From: Bacteroidota bacterium
GTDB taxonomy: Bacteria; Bacteroidota; Bacteroidia; Chitinophagales; Chitinophagaceae
DNA length: 37,834 bases
Assembly (NCBI GenBank): GCA_023429825.1
Contig: JAEZDC010000089.1
Coordinates: 1 to 37,834 of the forward strand
Direction: 5' to 3'
Shown here: piece after piece, positions 8,974-17,234 of the stretch
Position numbering within the stretch: the first letter of the stretch is position 1
How the letters are laid out: each line of letters opens with the position of its first letter
The notes under the pieces: model-generated
What the model was told of the DNA's origin: nothing
The model's database searches: none
Seen by the model: only the letters and a program-made list of their open reading frames with translations
Position numbers and translations under genes: made by a program

Positions 8974-9591
8974 TTATTTATCATTCTTCCCGCAATCTGA
9001 TACAGTATTGTACACCAACCGCATCACCGTATTATCTTTTGCAGTAAGCTCCATATACATCTCTTTGGCATTCCAGGTAATGGTGTACACTTCCTTCAAT
9101 TTATCTGCACCTGCACCGATAGTGGAGAGTTTGTTGCCTGCGATTGTGTAGGTGCCCGACTGCACATAACTGCTCTGCATTTCCCAACGGCCATTGTTAC
9201 AAAATATGAACGGCGGCCATGAGTGATAATTTTTTGGTGTGGTCCCTTTTTTATATATCGCCTGCAACCACCAGGCTGTTCCTTTTATTTTAGGCACTGC
9301 ACCATTAATCGGAGGTATCTTGTTTTTCGAAGATGCTTTATCATCTTTCTTCGTCTGTGCTTTTCTTATGCGATCGGGACCAAGCCACAGATCATAATAA
9401 TCACCATAGCCAATGAAATGAACCTTGTATTGTCCGTCTTTGATGTCGATGATCTCAGCAGGCAACCAAAGGTTCACATTGTCTTTCGCTTCTACTTTAT
9501 CTCCAACGTTGTATTTGGTTTGCCGGGCATTAGCGAAGATCGTTGCCACCAGGGCTAAAGATATCAATAACGGTGTAACGTGTTTGCGCAT
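8974..9591 (-). CDS. Exported protein with Tudor/Agenet-like domain
   Basis: This 205-residue protein has a signal peptide (LLISLALVATIFANA). Residues about 26-75 match the Tudor-knot/Agenet pattern: VGDKVEAKDN..LWLPAEIIDI..GQYKVHFIGYGDYYDLWLGPDRIR, a small barrel that in eukaryotes reads chromatin or RNA. A lysine-rich linker follows (KKDDKASSKNK), then a beta-rich domain of about 100 residues that I do not recognise (GTAWWLQAIY ... GTYTIAGNKLST). Because the protein is exported, nucleic-acid reading is unlikely and the barrel probably binds a peptide or another envelope ligand (inference). It is the most downstream of three co-oriented small exported-protein genes; the gaps of 105 and 216 bp argue against a tight operon. 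Confidence 0.8.
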   Translation of the reverse strand: MRKHVTPLLISLALVATIFANARQTKYNVGDKVEAKDNVNLWLPAEIIDIKDGQYKVHFIGYGDYYDLWLGPDRIRKAQTKKDDKASSKNKIPPINGAVPKIKGTAWWLQAIYKKGTTPKNYHSWPPFIFCNNGRWEMQSSYVQSGTYTIAGNKLSTIGAGADKLKEVYTITWNAKEMYMELTAKDNTVMRLVYNTVSDCGKNDK

Positions 9592-9696
9592 ATATTACTA
9601 TTGTCTTTAAAAGTATTCAAGGCTCAGCAAATATGCAATAGCATTATTAGTAGCACCACTTAGCCAGGCACTACAAACTTGACCGGGAGTCGAATA

Positions 9697-10215
9697 TCAA
9701 TAACTGATCTTCATGAACACTTCAAACCCGCTGCCATTAAAATGTTTATACCATACTACTTCGATGGTCAGCGATCTGTGACTGGTTTTGTAATCAGCAT
9801 TCAAAGTGGTAAAGCTCCATATCCTTGTTTTCGTATAAGTGAGCTCTTGTTCTTCTATGTCCATCACCCCCATGATCCAGTTGCAGTCGAGTGCTTTCGC
9901 TGTTTCATTATACTTGCGTGTGGCTTCTGTTTCGTCAGTGGTCTTTATAAGATTGACAAGAAAAGAAGACGAACCCATTTTTGAAACATTCACTTCGCTG
10001 TTGATACTTCCGGGAACACTTACCAGTGACTCGTAACTGGTGGCAGTATTGTTGGCGCCTTTCTTAGCACCTTTCAGGGATTCGAATTTCGGACCGCTGA
10101 GCAGTACCTTTTCCATAACAGTACAGAAGTCTGACGTGGTTGGCGGAGCACCCTGAGCTGCAGCATTAATAATGATGGTGAATAAAGATGCGATCGTTAA
10201 TAAGATTGTTTTCAT
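9697..10215 (-). CDS. Small exported protein of unknown function
   Basis: I do not recognise this 172-residue protein. It has a clear signal peptide (ILLTIASLFTIIINAAAQ) and a mature part of about 150 residues with alternating beta pattern and two Cys (in DFCTVMEK and ALDCNWIMG), which could form a disulfide in the periplasm. The ATG at 10215 directly precedes the leader. It sits between two other small exported proteins on the same strand, with 105 bp to the next gene downstream and 216 bp behind it. No catalytic motif is visible. Confidence 0.75.
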   Translation of the reverse strand: MKTILLTIASLFTIIINAAAQGAPPTTSDFCTVMEKVLLSGPKFESLKGAKKGANNTATSYESLVSVPGSINSEVNVSKMGSSSFLVNLIKTTDETEATRKYNETAKALDCNWIMGVMDIEEQELTYTKTRIWSFTTLNADYKTSHRSLTIEVVWYKHFNGSGFEVFMKISY

Positions 10216-10431
10216 AATAAGGTTTGATACAGATGAAATAGTTACACTAAAGTAAGCCTGCGGTCAACCTGTCCTCATCCGTGATAGATGGTATTTGCCT
10301 TGATATCGGACAACCTCTAACCCATCTCCTGGGAAGAGTGGTCTGAATATGGAGATGTCCCGTGAGCCAAAAGTAAATACGGTGACGTCTTCTATTTTTA
10401 GTTCTTATTAAATATGAATGCCTGGGACAGA

Positions 10432-10944
10432 TCAATTACATTTTCCAGATGTGCTGCGGACGATGCTCCTGTTGTTTTGACTGGTGACCACCGTAACCTG
10501 CTTATCGGCTGAGATGGTTACACTACTGCCATTCTGGAATCCTTTATAGTCCTGGGTAAAGAAGCCATCGGTAAAAATGTGCTGGCCGGCATTATACCCG
10601 TTCCTGATCTTCACAACCATGAACATCCATTTGCGTTGATATTCATCACCGGACATTTGCCCCATCAGCAGGGCTTTCATATCTGCTCCCCAGGTGCAAT
10701 CATCAATAATGCCAATGGCATAGGTATCTCCGCCAATCACACTGAAGATCTTATTAATATGCGGCATTTTTGAAACCAGCTTAGCGCCAACCAGTTTGTC
10801 TGGTGTCAATTGAAATGGAAGGGATAATTTGGGAAACGCATCAATGAACTTTTTGTATTCAGGATCATCTGTTACTTTTTGCTGGCTGAATGCTGCGAAT
10901 GGTATTATAAGGAATAGTAATGCCCATGTTTGTATGATACGCAT
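10432..10944 (-). CDS. Small exported protein of unknown function
   Basis: This 170-residue protein is not recognised. It has a signal peptide (TWALLFLIIPFAAFSQ) and a mature domain with alternating hydrophobic strands (IFSVIGGDTYAIGIIDDCTW, KWMFMVVKIRNGYNAGQHIF). Two Cys are present, in DDCTWG and at the C-terminus (SGKCN), so a disulfide is possible. It is divergent from the lipoprotein gene on the other side and co-oriented with the two exported-protein genes downstream. No enzymatic motif is seen. Confidence 0.75.
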   Translation of the reverse strand: MRIIQTWALLFLIIPFAAFSQQKVTDDPEYKKFIDAFPKLSLPFQLTPDKLVGAKLVSKMPHINKIFSVIGGDTYAIGIIDDCTWGADMKALLMGQMSGDEYQRKWMFMVVKIRNGYNAGQHIFTDGFFTQDYKGFQNGSSVTISADKQVTVVTSQNNRSIVRSTSGKCN

Positions 10945-11118
10945 GAGAAGAAGATTTTTGTCGTTGAAGGTAAATCTACTTAAAAGATGATCATCGGCTA
11001 CTACCCTCCATATGGTATGCCGATATCGTTAACCATTATCCGCACTTGTCCTTTCGTAAGATCGCAAAGCCGGGAAACTATTTTTAAAAATACCTTTATC
11101 ACAATAAAACCCACATCC

Positions 11119-11616
11119 ATGATTCGACCACTTATGCTGTTGTATGCAGCACTATTCACACTCGCTTGTAATAATGATGCAGGTACTACCACTGCCACCG
11201 ATACAAGTTCCGCTACGAAAGAAGACTCGTCAGCTAATATTGCAATCGACCTGGGTGGGTGCTACCTGCGTGTAGTGGAAAGAGATTCCCTGGTGGCATC
11301 GTTAACCCAAACAGGCAATAGTATTACAGGCAAACTGATGTTTGATAACTATGAAAAAGATGGCAGTACAGGCACCGTGACGGGCACTGTCGATAAAGAC
11401 ATTATAAAGCTGATCTATCGCTTCCGCTCGGAAGGAATGAACAGTGTGTCGGAAGTTTTTTTCAAGATCACCGATAATGGATTGATACATGGAATCGGTG
11501 AAGTAGCGGTAGAAGGTGATTCGGCGTATTATTCCAACCCGGGTTCTGTTCGATATGAAACAAATGAGACATTAAGAAAAATATCGTGCGATTCGGTGCA
11601 GATCGCTACCCGTTGA
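11119..11616 (+). CDS. Putative lipoprotein of unknown function
   Basis: The frame is open from 10987, but ATG at 11119 is the likely start because it begins a lipoprotein leader, MIRPLMLLYAALFTLAC. Lipobox LAC places the lipidated Cys at residue 17, giving a 165-residue product. An Asn/Asp/Thr/Ser-rich linker (NNDAGTTTATDTSS) precedes a small beta-rich domain beginning GGCYLRVVERDSLVASLTQ with repeated short strands (TGNSITGKLMFDNYE, STGTVTGTVDKD), like a lipocalin-type or META-like barrel. Asn-Asn-Asp after the Cys is compatible with outer-membrane sorting. The upstream sequence TACCTTTA (11091-11098) is only a partial -7 match. Function unknown. Confidence 0.78.
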   Translation: MIRPLMLLYAALFTLACNNDAGTTTATDTSSATKEDSSANIAIDLGGCYLRVVERDSLVASLTQTGNSITGKLMFDNYEKDGSTGTVTGTVDKDIIKLIYRFRSEGMNSVSEVFFKITDNGLIHGIGEVAVEGDSAYYSNPGSVRYETNETLRKISCDSVQIATR

Positions 11617-11835
11617 ATGAACAGGATGAGTTTTACTATCCGTTTCCTTTTTCATAACCGAAGAGTGCGTAAGCCATATTGTATGTATTTTGCGCTAGGG
11701 AAAACCTTTTGGTCCGCCAATAGTCAGTTATCCTTACTACCGCTTACCCGCTTCCAGCTCCATTCATCATTCCGCTCATATCCAGCTTAAACTTATTTGA
11801 TCTGCCCGGCTCTATGTTCTCAGAAATTATAAAAA

Positions 11836-12657
11836 ATGAGAACATGTATCACCTTTACGCTCCTATTCCTTTGTATTGTTGTAAACGCACAATCGAAAAA
11901 AGATGTGCCGGATAACGAGATCATTGAGCAGTTGAGAAATAAATCAATGAAGATCGAAACAGACAGGGCTGTACTCTGGTTTAAAGACAGTGCAACAGAT
12001 AAAGGCAAAGCACAGCAGTTTGCCAATGATATTACCACCGGCATCATTGCGATAGAAACATTCACCGGAAAATCATTTGAAAAAGAATATTACAACGCCG
12101 CCAAAATAGAATACTTCATTTCAGATCTTACTACGGTATCGCATGTATACAACGGATATCATCACAACGAAGGTGAGAGGTTGCCTTTCATCTTTTTCTC
12201 TTCAAAACGATTTGCGCAGAATAGCATCCCTTACTTACATGAGACCACGCATCTTATCCTTCATGAATTTCATTCCTTGTGGTTGCGTGAAGGCATGGCT
12301 GAATGGGTGGCAATGAAAGTGGCACAGCAATTAGGTAAAGGTCATACCGCATTCTATGGTGATGACCATGCGAAGGATCCACACCAGTTGGCTGCAGGCA
12401 TTCATACGCATGAAGGAAAAGACGTGGTGATGAATCTTGTAGGAAAAAATGGTATACCTGCATTCAAGAATACCGAGATACGCAGAATGTTCTATATAGG
12501 CAGCACGTCGCTGGTGATGTACCTGGCTGAACAATTAACTAAAGAAGATCTACTGGCACTCTACTTTGAGAAGGATACAGAACAGTGGCTGGCGCAAAAG
12601 CTACAACAACCGGTGAGCGATATTAAAACGGCCTGGCTGAAGCATCTGCCTTCTTAG
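11836..12657 (+). CDS. Exported gluzincin-like HEXXH metallopeptidase
   Basis: This 273-residue protein has a signal peptide (CITFTLLFLCIVVNAQ). The zinc motif HETTH is at 135-139, followed after 12 residues by REGMAEW, whose E152 is the probable third ligand, as in the peptidase-MA / M1-like 'EG.A' motif. The spacing to the glutamate is shorter than in M1 aminopeptidases (usually 18), so it belongs to another gluzincin-like group rather than M1 itself. The rest is alpha-helical and charged. The ATG at 11836 gives the leader directly. A 219-bp gap without identifiable signals precedes it; the next gene starts 73 bp later on the same strand. Substrate unknown; periplasmic or surface location expected. 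Confidence 0.82.
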   Translation: MRTCITFTLLFLCIVVNAQSKKDVPDNEIIEQLRNKSMKIETDRAVLWFKDSATDKGKAQQFANDITTGIIAIETFTGKSFEKEYYNAAKIEYFISDLTTVSHVYNGYHHNEGERLPFIFFSSKRFAQNSIPYLHETTHLILHEFHSLWLREGMAEWVAMKVAQQLGKGHTAFYGDDHAKDPHQLAAGIHTHEGKDVVMNLVGKNGIPAFKNTEIRRMFYIGSTSLVMYLAEQLTKEDLLALYFEKDTEQWLAQKLQQPVSDIKTAWLKHLPS

Positions 12658-12730
12658 CGATCACATAAAATACCGCATCACAGGTATGCATTGTTGTAAG
12701 GGAACGATTACATTTATACAAATCCCTTAT

Positions 12731-14218
12731 ATGCGATATCACCTGACGTTGTTATGTTCCCTGTTTGCAGTTGTTGGTTTTAGCCAGGTAAGAGATATAA
12801 CTCCTTTTTTAAGCCCGGACGAACAGGTTTTCGATCTTCAGACAGATAGCCAAGGTATGTTGTACGCAATCAAAAAAGAAAATTACAACGGCAAGGCCGT
12901 ATTAAAATACAATGGATCGTGGTCTGAAGTTATCGGTTATACCGACAAGCCGGTAAACCTTTACGTATTGGATGATATAATGTACCTGTTAACAGAAAAG
13001 ACTTATAGTTCTTCTTATCGCCGCCTTGAAAGACGCACAGTCAACGGGTGGGATTCCATTCCGGTAGCATCATTAGGCGGACATATTTCAGATGTTTTAC
13101 TTGTAAAGGGTGAACTGGTGGTTAAAGGGAAATTCAAGGGGCCTGAGGGTCCTTATCATTTGGCCAAATGGGTGAATGGTAGCTGGCAATCGTTGCCACT
13201 GCCCCAGGATAAGCTTATTGCTCACATGGTAGCCAGTTATTATCTCACTGATCATGGAGTGGATGCGAATGGTGTACATTATTTCCATGTAAGAAAGGGC
13301 GGTGATACGATACACAATGAGATCTTGACCTGGGATGGGATCAACTGGAACAAACTAGGTATTGATGGCAAGTTTTCGATCAACAATGCAGCGGTTGCTC
13401 CTGGTGGTAAAGTATATGCCAGCCGGTTTACAAAGGATATACCGCCGGGAATTTTTGAACTGTCTGGTAATAACGGAAGAATAATTGAATGCACTGCTAA
13501 AGGCTATGATGGCGGCTGGCTGAGTATGATCGCCGTGAATGATGCCAACGAGGTTTTTACCGGGGGGCATACCAAAAAGAAGAAAGACTACCTGGTTTAT
13601 AAATACAGTAATGGTAACTGGGAAGAGTTTGCAAAGATCAAACAAGGCCCTTTCGACATGCTGAAATATCTGAACGGAAACCTGTATTTAAAGACGGCGG
13701 ACAAGCGGCTCATTGCTATAAACGGTGCAGGTAAACCCGTAGAGAAAAAGAATATCCCCATCGCTACTCAACCCTCCTATGAGGAGCGTGAAAGAGAACT
13801 GTGGCGTATATACAGTGAGTACAGTACAACGGAGAGCAGTACATGGCAACGTGTGGATGATGCTATAGAATTCTTCAATGGAAGTTACGAAGATGATGAG
13901 AAGACCATGTCTATTGCCAGGACAGGAAAGCAGGAAACAGATAAACTTATAAAAGATCTGAACACGCTTAAGAGCAAGATCACCGTACTGGAACTAGGTG
14001 GCATGCATGCATTGAGTAATGCGATGACGGAATTCCTGGATGCCAGCCTGAGTTATGTCTACTCATGGAATACCATTTTTTCCTGCTACATCAAGGAAGA
14101 CAATCCTTGCTTTGAAGCAACGAAGAAGCAACAGGATAATATCCTCAAGCGATACCAGGAAAAGGAAGCGCAGTTGAAGCGGGCTGCAGCGGAATTTAGA
14201 GACAGAAAAAAGTTATGA
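12731..14218 (+). CDS. Exported propeller-like protein with C-terminal coiled coil, function unknown
   Basis: ATG at 12731 is preferred to 12686 because it starts a signal peptide (MRYHLTLLCSLFAVVGFSQ); the product is 495 residues. Residues about 25-350 contain repeating short blades with the pattern L.Y.G.W..(L/I/V), for example LKYNGSWSEV, RTVNGWDSIP, AKWVNGSWQSLP, LTWDGINWNKL and YKYSNGNWEEF, consistent with a beta-propeller. From about 365 the sequence becomes helical and charged (YEERERELWRIYSEY ... KKQQDNILKRYQEKEAQLKRAAAEF), suggesting a C-terminal coiled coil. No catalytic motif is visible. A binding or scaffold role in the envelope is inferred. It follows the metallopeptidase gene by 73 bp. 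Confidence 0.8.
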   Translation: MRYHLTLLCSLFAVVGFSQVRDITPFLSPDEQVFDLQTDSQGMLYAIKKENYNGKAVLKYNGSWSEVIGYTDKPVNLYVLDDIMYLLTEKTYSSSYRRLERRTVNGWDSIPVASLGGHISDVLLVKGELVVKGKFKGPEGPYHLAKWVNGSWQSLPLPQDKLIAHMVASYYLTDHGVDANGVHYFHVRKGGDTIHNEILTWDGINWNKLGIDGKFSINNAAVAPGGKVYASRFTKDIPPGIFELSGNNGRIIECTAKGYDGGWLSMIAVNDANEVFTGGHTKKKKDYLVYKYSNGNWEEFAKIKQGPFDMLKYLNGNLYLKTADKRLIAINGAGKPVEKKNIPIATQPSYEERERELWRIYSEYSTTESSTWQRVDDAIEFFNGSYEDDEKTMSIARTGKQETDKLIKDLNTLKSKITVLELGGMHALSNAMTEFLDASLSYVYSWNTIFSCYIKEDNPCFEATKKQQDNILKRYQEKEAQLKRAAAEFRDRKKL

Positions 14219-14261
14219 TCATTACTTATATTGTTGAAGTTATCAAATCAACAATCAGCAC

Positions 14262-14639
14262 ATGAAGCAACGCGAAGCTATCATTCAAAATTACATTGAC
14301 GCATACAATAGTTTTGATGTAGAGGGAATGATAAAAGATATGGATGATAATGTGATGTTTCAAAATGTTTCAAACGGCGATACAAACATTTCGTTACAGG
14401 GTATTGATGCATTTAAAGCCCAGGCGGAGCAGGCAAAAATTTATTTCACTGAAAGAAAACAAACCCTCACATCTGTTACGCACAGCCTTGATACAACAGA
14501 GATCGAGATCGATTACCACGCTGTACTCGCAATCGACTTTCCTAATGGTATGAAAAAAGGCGAGGTGTTGAAAATGCAGGGAATTTCGCTATTCACCTTT
14601 AAGGGTGATAAGATTATAAAACTGGTGGATGTTAGTTAA
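14262..14639 (+). CDS. SnoaL-like / NTF2-like protein
   Basis: This 125-residue protein has no signal peptide and begins MKQREAIIQNYIDAYNSFDVEGMI, the characteristic first helix of SnoaL-like polyketide cyclase/NTF2-fold proteins. It continues with VMFQNVSNGDT, a middle helix (GIDAFKAQAEQAKIYF) and paired strands ending FTFKGDKIIKLVDVS. NTF2-like proteins serve as small enzymes, immunity proteins or binding modules, so the exact role is open. The start ATG is 43 bp after the upstream stop. A short hairpin with a T run lies about 100 bp downstream (14743-14762). Confidence 0.82.
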   Translation: MKQREAIIQNYIDAYNSFDVEGMIKDMDDNVMFQNVSNGDTNISLQGIDAFKAQAEQAKIYFTERKQTLTSVTHSLDTTEIEIDYHAVLAIDFPNGMKKGEVLKMQGISLFTFKGDKIIKLVDVS

Positions 14640-14742
14640 AGTCATGCTAACGACAGTGAGTTCATATTGGATACCCGCTACAATGTATGTGAATCACTTA
14701 TCTTCTTTTTAAACAGCCATTTCTTCCATTAACGTTTCTTCT

Positions 14743-14762
14743 ACTGACGAAGGTCAGTTTTT
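14743..14762 (+). terminator. Probable terminator hairpin after the SnoaL-like gene
   Basis: ACTGAC (14743-14748), loop GAAG, GTCAGT (14753-14758), then TTTT to 14762. The 6-bp stem is modest but the T run follows at once. It would insulate the CoA-transferase gene that starts at 14828. Confidence 0.5.
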
Positions 14763-14827
14763 ACTTTAATGCTCATCATTGGCTAAGGATCGTTATACAT
14801 GGAATTTTGCAATATAAATTACCAAGT

Positions 14828-16150
14828 ATGCGATTACCTTTTAAATACGTTTCACCCGAAGAAGCTTTATCTATCATTCAAAGCGGCGACCGGGTGTTTG
14901 TTCATGGCAGTGCACAAACCCCATGTGACCTGATGAAAGAGCTGGCTAAGCAAGCACACAGGTTGAGGGATGTGGAGTTGACGTTCATCAGCGTTTACGG
15001 AGATATCGAAATAGATAAACCGGAGTATGAAGACAGCTTTCATATCAACTCTATGTTCGTATCGGGCAGCATTCGTAAAGCCGTTGCGGAAGGAAGAGCA
15101 GATTATATCCCAATGTTCTTAAGTGAGATACCAGGCTTATTCAACCGCGGTATCATGGAGCTGGATGTGGCTATTGTGCAGGTATCTGTTCCTGACAAGC
15201 ATGGTTATTGTTCCCTGGGTTGTTCTGTAGATATTGGTCGTGCCGCTGTAAATACTGCTAAGTATGTTATTGCACAGGTGAACCCTAACGTGCCACGTAC
15301 ACACGGTGACGGGATGTTTCATACCAGTAAGTTCCATGCGATCACTTACAGTGAAGCACCGCTGCAGGAAGCGAGATTTGGCGATAAGGTGAGTGCAGAA
15401 GAAATGAAGATAGGTGAATATGTAGCGAGCATGATCGATGACCGCAGTACTTTGCAAATGGGTATCGGTGCCATACCGGATGCAGTGTTGAAATGTTTAA
15501 CGAATCACAGGGACCTTGGTATGCATACCGAGATGTGCAGCGATGGTGTGATAGACCTGTATGAAAGAAATGTGTTCACCAACAGGTATAAGAATATTCA
15601 CCCGAATAAAGGTGTGGTAGGCTTTGCACTGGGCACCAAACGATTGTATGACTATCTAGATGATAACCCCGCGTTTGCATTCCTCGATATCAGTTATGTG
15701 AATGATCCGCACGTGATCAGGCGTATCAACAAAATGATCGCGATCAACAGTGCTATAGAGATCGATCTTACGGGGCAGGTTTGTTCTGATTCCATCGGTT
15801 GTTACCAGTATAGTGGTATCGGCGGGCAGATGGACTTTATGAGAGGTGCTGCTTTGAGTGAAGGTGGTAAGCCTATCATTGCGCTACCATCCAGAACTGC
15901 GAAAGGTGTAGCGAGGATCGTTCCTTTATTGAAACCGGGTGCAGGCGTGGTAACCACCAGGGGCCACGTACATTATGTAGTTACCGAATACGGTATCGCT
16001 TACCTGTATGGTAAGAACTTAAGACAAAGAGCAAAAGCGCTAATAGAAATCGCACACCCTGATGACAGGGAGATGCTGGAAAGAAGTTGTTTTGAAAGAT
16101 TCAAACAGTTTGAGAAGTTCTCTAATGTTGATTTGATGATGGCCGTGTAA
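14828..16150 (+). CDS. Acetyl-CoA hydrolase / CoA-transferase family enzyme
   Basis: The frame opens with a TTG at 14807, but ATG at 14828 (MRLPFKYVSPEEAL) is the better start, giving 440 residues, the usual family length. The fold is the acetyl-CoA hydrolase/4-hydroxybutyrate CoA-transferase type: an N-terminal CoA-transferase half and a C-terminal half with GIGAIPDAVL, the catalytic glutamate E235 in GMHTEMCSDG, and the signatures LPSRTAKGVARIVPLL and TTRGHVHYVVTEYGIAYLYG. These enzymes form a covalent glutamyl-CoA intermediate and move CoA between acetate and other short acids, or hydrolyse acetyl-CoA. The exact substrate cannot be read from sequence. The protein is cytoplasmic. It is monocistronic, with terminator-like repeats at 16162-16260. 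Confidence 0.92.
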   Translation: MRLPFKYVSPEEALSIIQSGDRVFVHGSAQTPCDLMKELAKQAHRLRDVELTFISVYGDIEIDKPEYEDSFHINSMFVSGSIRKAVAEGRADYIPMFLSEIPGLFNRGIMELDVAIVQVSVPDKHGYCSLGCSVDIGRAAVNTAKYVIAQVNPNVPRTHGDGMFHTSKFHAITYSEAPLQEARFGDKVSAEEMKIGEYVASMIDDRSTLQMGIGAIPDAVLKCLTNHRDLGMHTEMCSDGVIDLYERNVFTNRYKNIHPNKGVVGFALGTKRLYDYLDDNPAFAFLDISYVNDPHVIRRINKMIAINSAIEIDLTGQVCSDSIGCYQYSGIGGQMDFMRGAALSEGGKPIIALPSRTAKGVARIVPLLKPGAGVVTTRGHVHYVVTEYGIAYLYGKNLRQRAKALIEIAHPDDREMLERSCFERFKQFEKFSNVDLMMAV

Positions 16151-16161
16151 AATGGTTAAAT

Positions 16162-16223
16162 CCGGTGGAAAACGCTGAAGACATGGAAACTTTATCGCTT
16201 GCGACGTCAGCGTTTTCTGCCGG
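16162..16223. repeat. 17-bp imperfect inverted repeat between convergent genes
   Basis: The left arm at 16162-16178 (CCGGTGGAAAACGCTGA) pairs with the right arm at 16207-16223 (TCAGCGTTTTCTGCCGG) at 15 of 17 positions, around a 28-nt loop. It lies 11 bp after the CoA-transferase stop. It may fold in the 3' UTR and help end transcription. It also shares a sequence unit with the hairpin that follows. Confidence 0.75.
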
Positions 16224-16231
16224 GATATGTT

Positions 16232-16260
16232 AGAAACACTTCCGTGCTTTCAGTGTTTTT
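16232..16260 (+). terminator. Terminator hairpin after the CoA-transferase gene
   Basis: AAACACT (16234-16240) pairs with AGTGTTT (16252-16258), with an 11-nt loop and a following T run (16256-16260). It lies between the convergent CoA-transferase and DUF423 genes. The right arm, read on the minus strand, resembles the unit at 16169-16189, so the hairpin may also be part of a dispersed repeat. Confidence 0.6.
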
Positions 16261-16284
16261 GCGAGATATCCCTTCAAATATTTC

Positions 16285-16674
16285 TTATTGCTTTTGTTTT
16301 ACTCCAATTAATAGATAGATCCATCCAACAATGAAGAAAACTCCGCCTACCGGCGTGATGGGGCCAACCCATTTAAAGTTGGGAGATACCGATGCCGTGG
16401 CATAAGTGAGGATATACAATGAGCCACAGAATAAAAATATGCCCAACAAGAAGAATGTACCGGAAGTTTTGATCCATTTGTTTGGGTACTCTTTGTAGAG
16501 TATTCCGGCTAATGCCAATGCAAGGGCATGAAAGAACTGGTAGCGTACAGCAGTTTCAAACACATCGACTGCTCTTTCGCTCACCATGTCTCTCAGTTTA
16601 TGAGCACCGAATGCACCCAGCATTACTGACAGTGCTGCTATGATAAAGGCTATACGCAAATAAGGTCTATACAT
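16285..16674 (-). CDS. DUF423 family small membrane protein
   Basis: The frame extends to 16797, but the family start is MYRPYLRIAFIIAALSVMLGAFGAHKLRD at 16674, giving 129 residues. Four hydrophobic helices and the GAFGAHKL and YQFFHALAL motifs identify the DUF423 (YgdD/TMEM256-like) inner-membrane family, whose function is unknown. The start codon overlaps the last 8 bases of the shikimate kinase gene, so the two are probably translationally coupled. Cofactor or substrate sites are not evident. Confidence 0.9.
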   Translation of the reverse strand: MYRPYLRIAFIIAALSVMLGAFGAHKLRDMVSERAVDVFETAVRYQFFHALALALAGILYKEYPNKWIKTSGTFFLLGIFLFCGSLYILTYATASVSPNFKWVGPITPVGGVFFIVGWIYLLIGVKQKQ

Positions 16675-17182
16675 ATTGATTGATGATTGAGGTAAAACTA
16701 TCTTTCGTAACGGGATGTTGAATATGAAACGTTGCCTGGCTGTAAAACGATGTTCTTTCGTTGCGTTTCTGCTGCAGAAATTCCGGGAGTTGCTCATCTG
16801 CCATTCCTGCGATCAATGGGCGATGAGGTTTCTCCGGCACCAATCTTTCAGCAAGTATATCCACGGGCTCATCTATCCACACCGTAATTCCGTTGGCATT
16901 CATCCATCGCATGTTATCGTTGAAACAAGGTGTGCCGCCACCGGTTGCAAGAATGAAATTCTCTTTGGCTGCAAACGACCGCAGTACTGCAGTTTCATTT
17001 TCACGGAAGAATGGTTCACCATGCTCTTCAAATATTTTAGAGATCGAACTGTGGCAGGCTGTTTCAATTAAAGCATCCAGGTCATAGCCATGAATATTCA
17101 ATTGACCAGAGAGTTGTTGCATCCAGTATGATTTACCGGAACCCATCATCCCAATCAAAAATATCCTTGTTGATTTCGCCAT
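16667..17182 (-). CDS. aroK: Shikimate kinase
   Basis: This 171-residue protein, of standard length, phosphorylates shikimate to shikimate 3-phosphate with ATP in aromatic amino-acid synthesis. It has the P-loop GMMGSGKS (11-18), the shikimate-binding Asp in GYDLDALIE, the FFRENE motif with its Arg, and the GGGTPC loop. The lid region contains RLVPEKPHRPLIAG. It is cytoplasmic. It overlaps the downstream DUF423 gene by 8 bp and is divergent from ispD, 52 bp away. No other shikimate genes are in the window. Confidence 0.95.
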   Translation of the reverse strand: MAKSTRIFLIGMMGSGKSYWMQQLSGQLNIHGYDLDALIETACHSSISKIFEEHGEPFFRENETAVLRSFAAKENFILATGGGTPCFNDNMRWMNANGITVWIDEPVDILAERLVPEKPHRPLIAGMADEQLPEFLQQKRNERTSFYSQATFHIQHPVTKDSFTSIINQYV

Positions 17183-17234
17183 AAAGTTTGAGTGAAGATA
17201 TTACTTTCGCTGAAGCACATCGAACCTTCACAAG

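Noticed and set aside
10987..11118. Upstream 44-codon extension of the lipoprotein gene
   Set aside because: The extension would bury the lipoprotein signal sequence; the ATG at 11119 restores a proper leader and lipobox.
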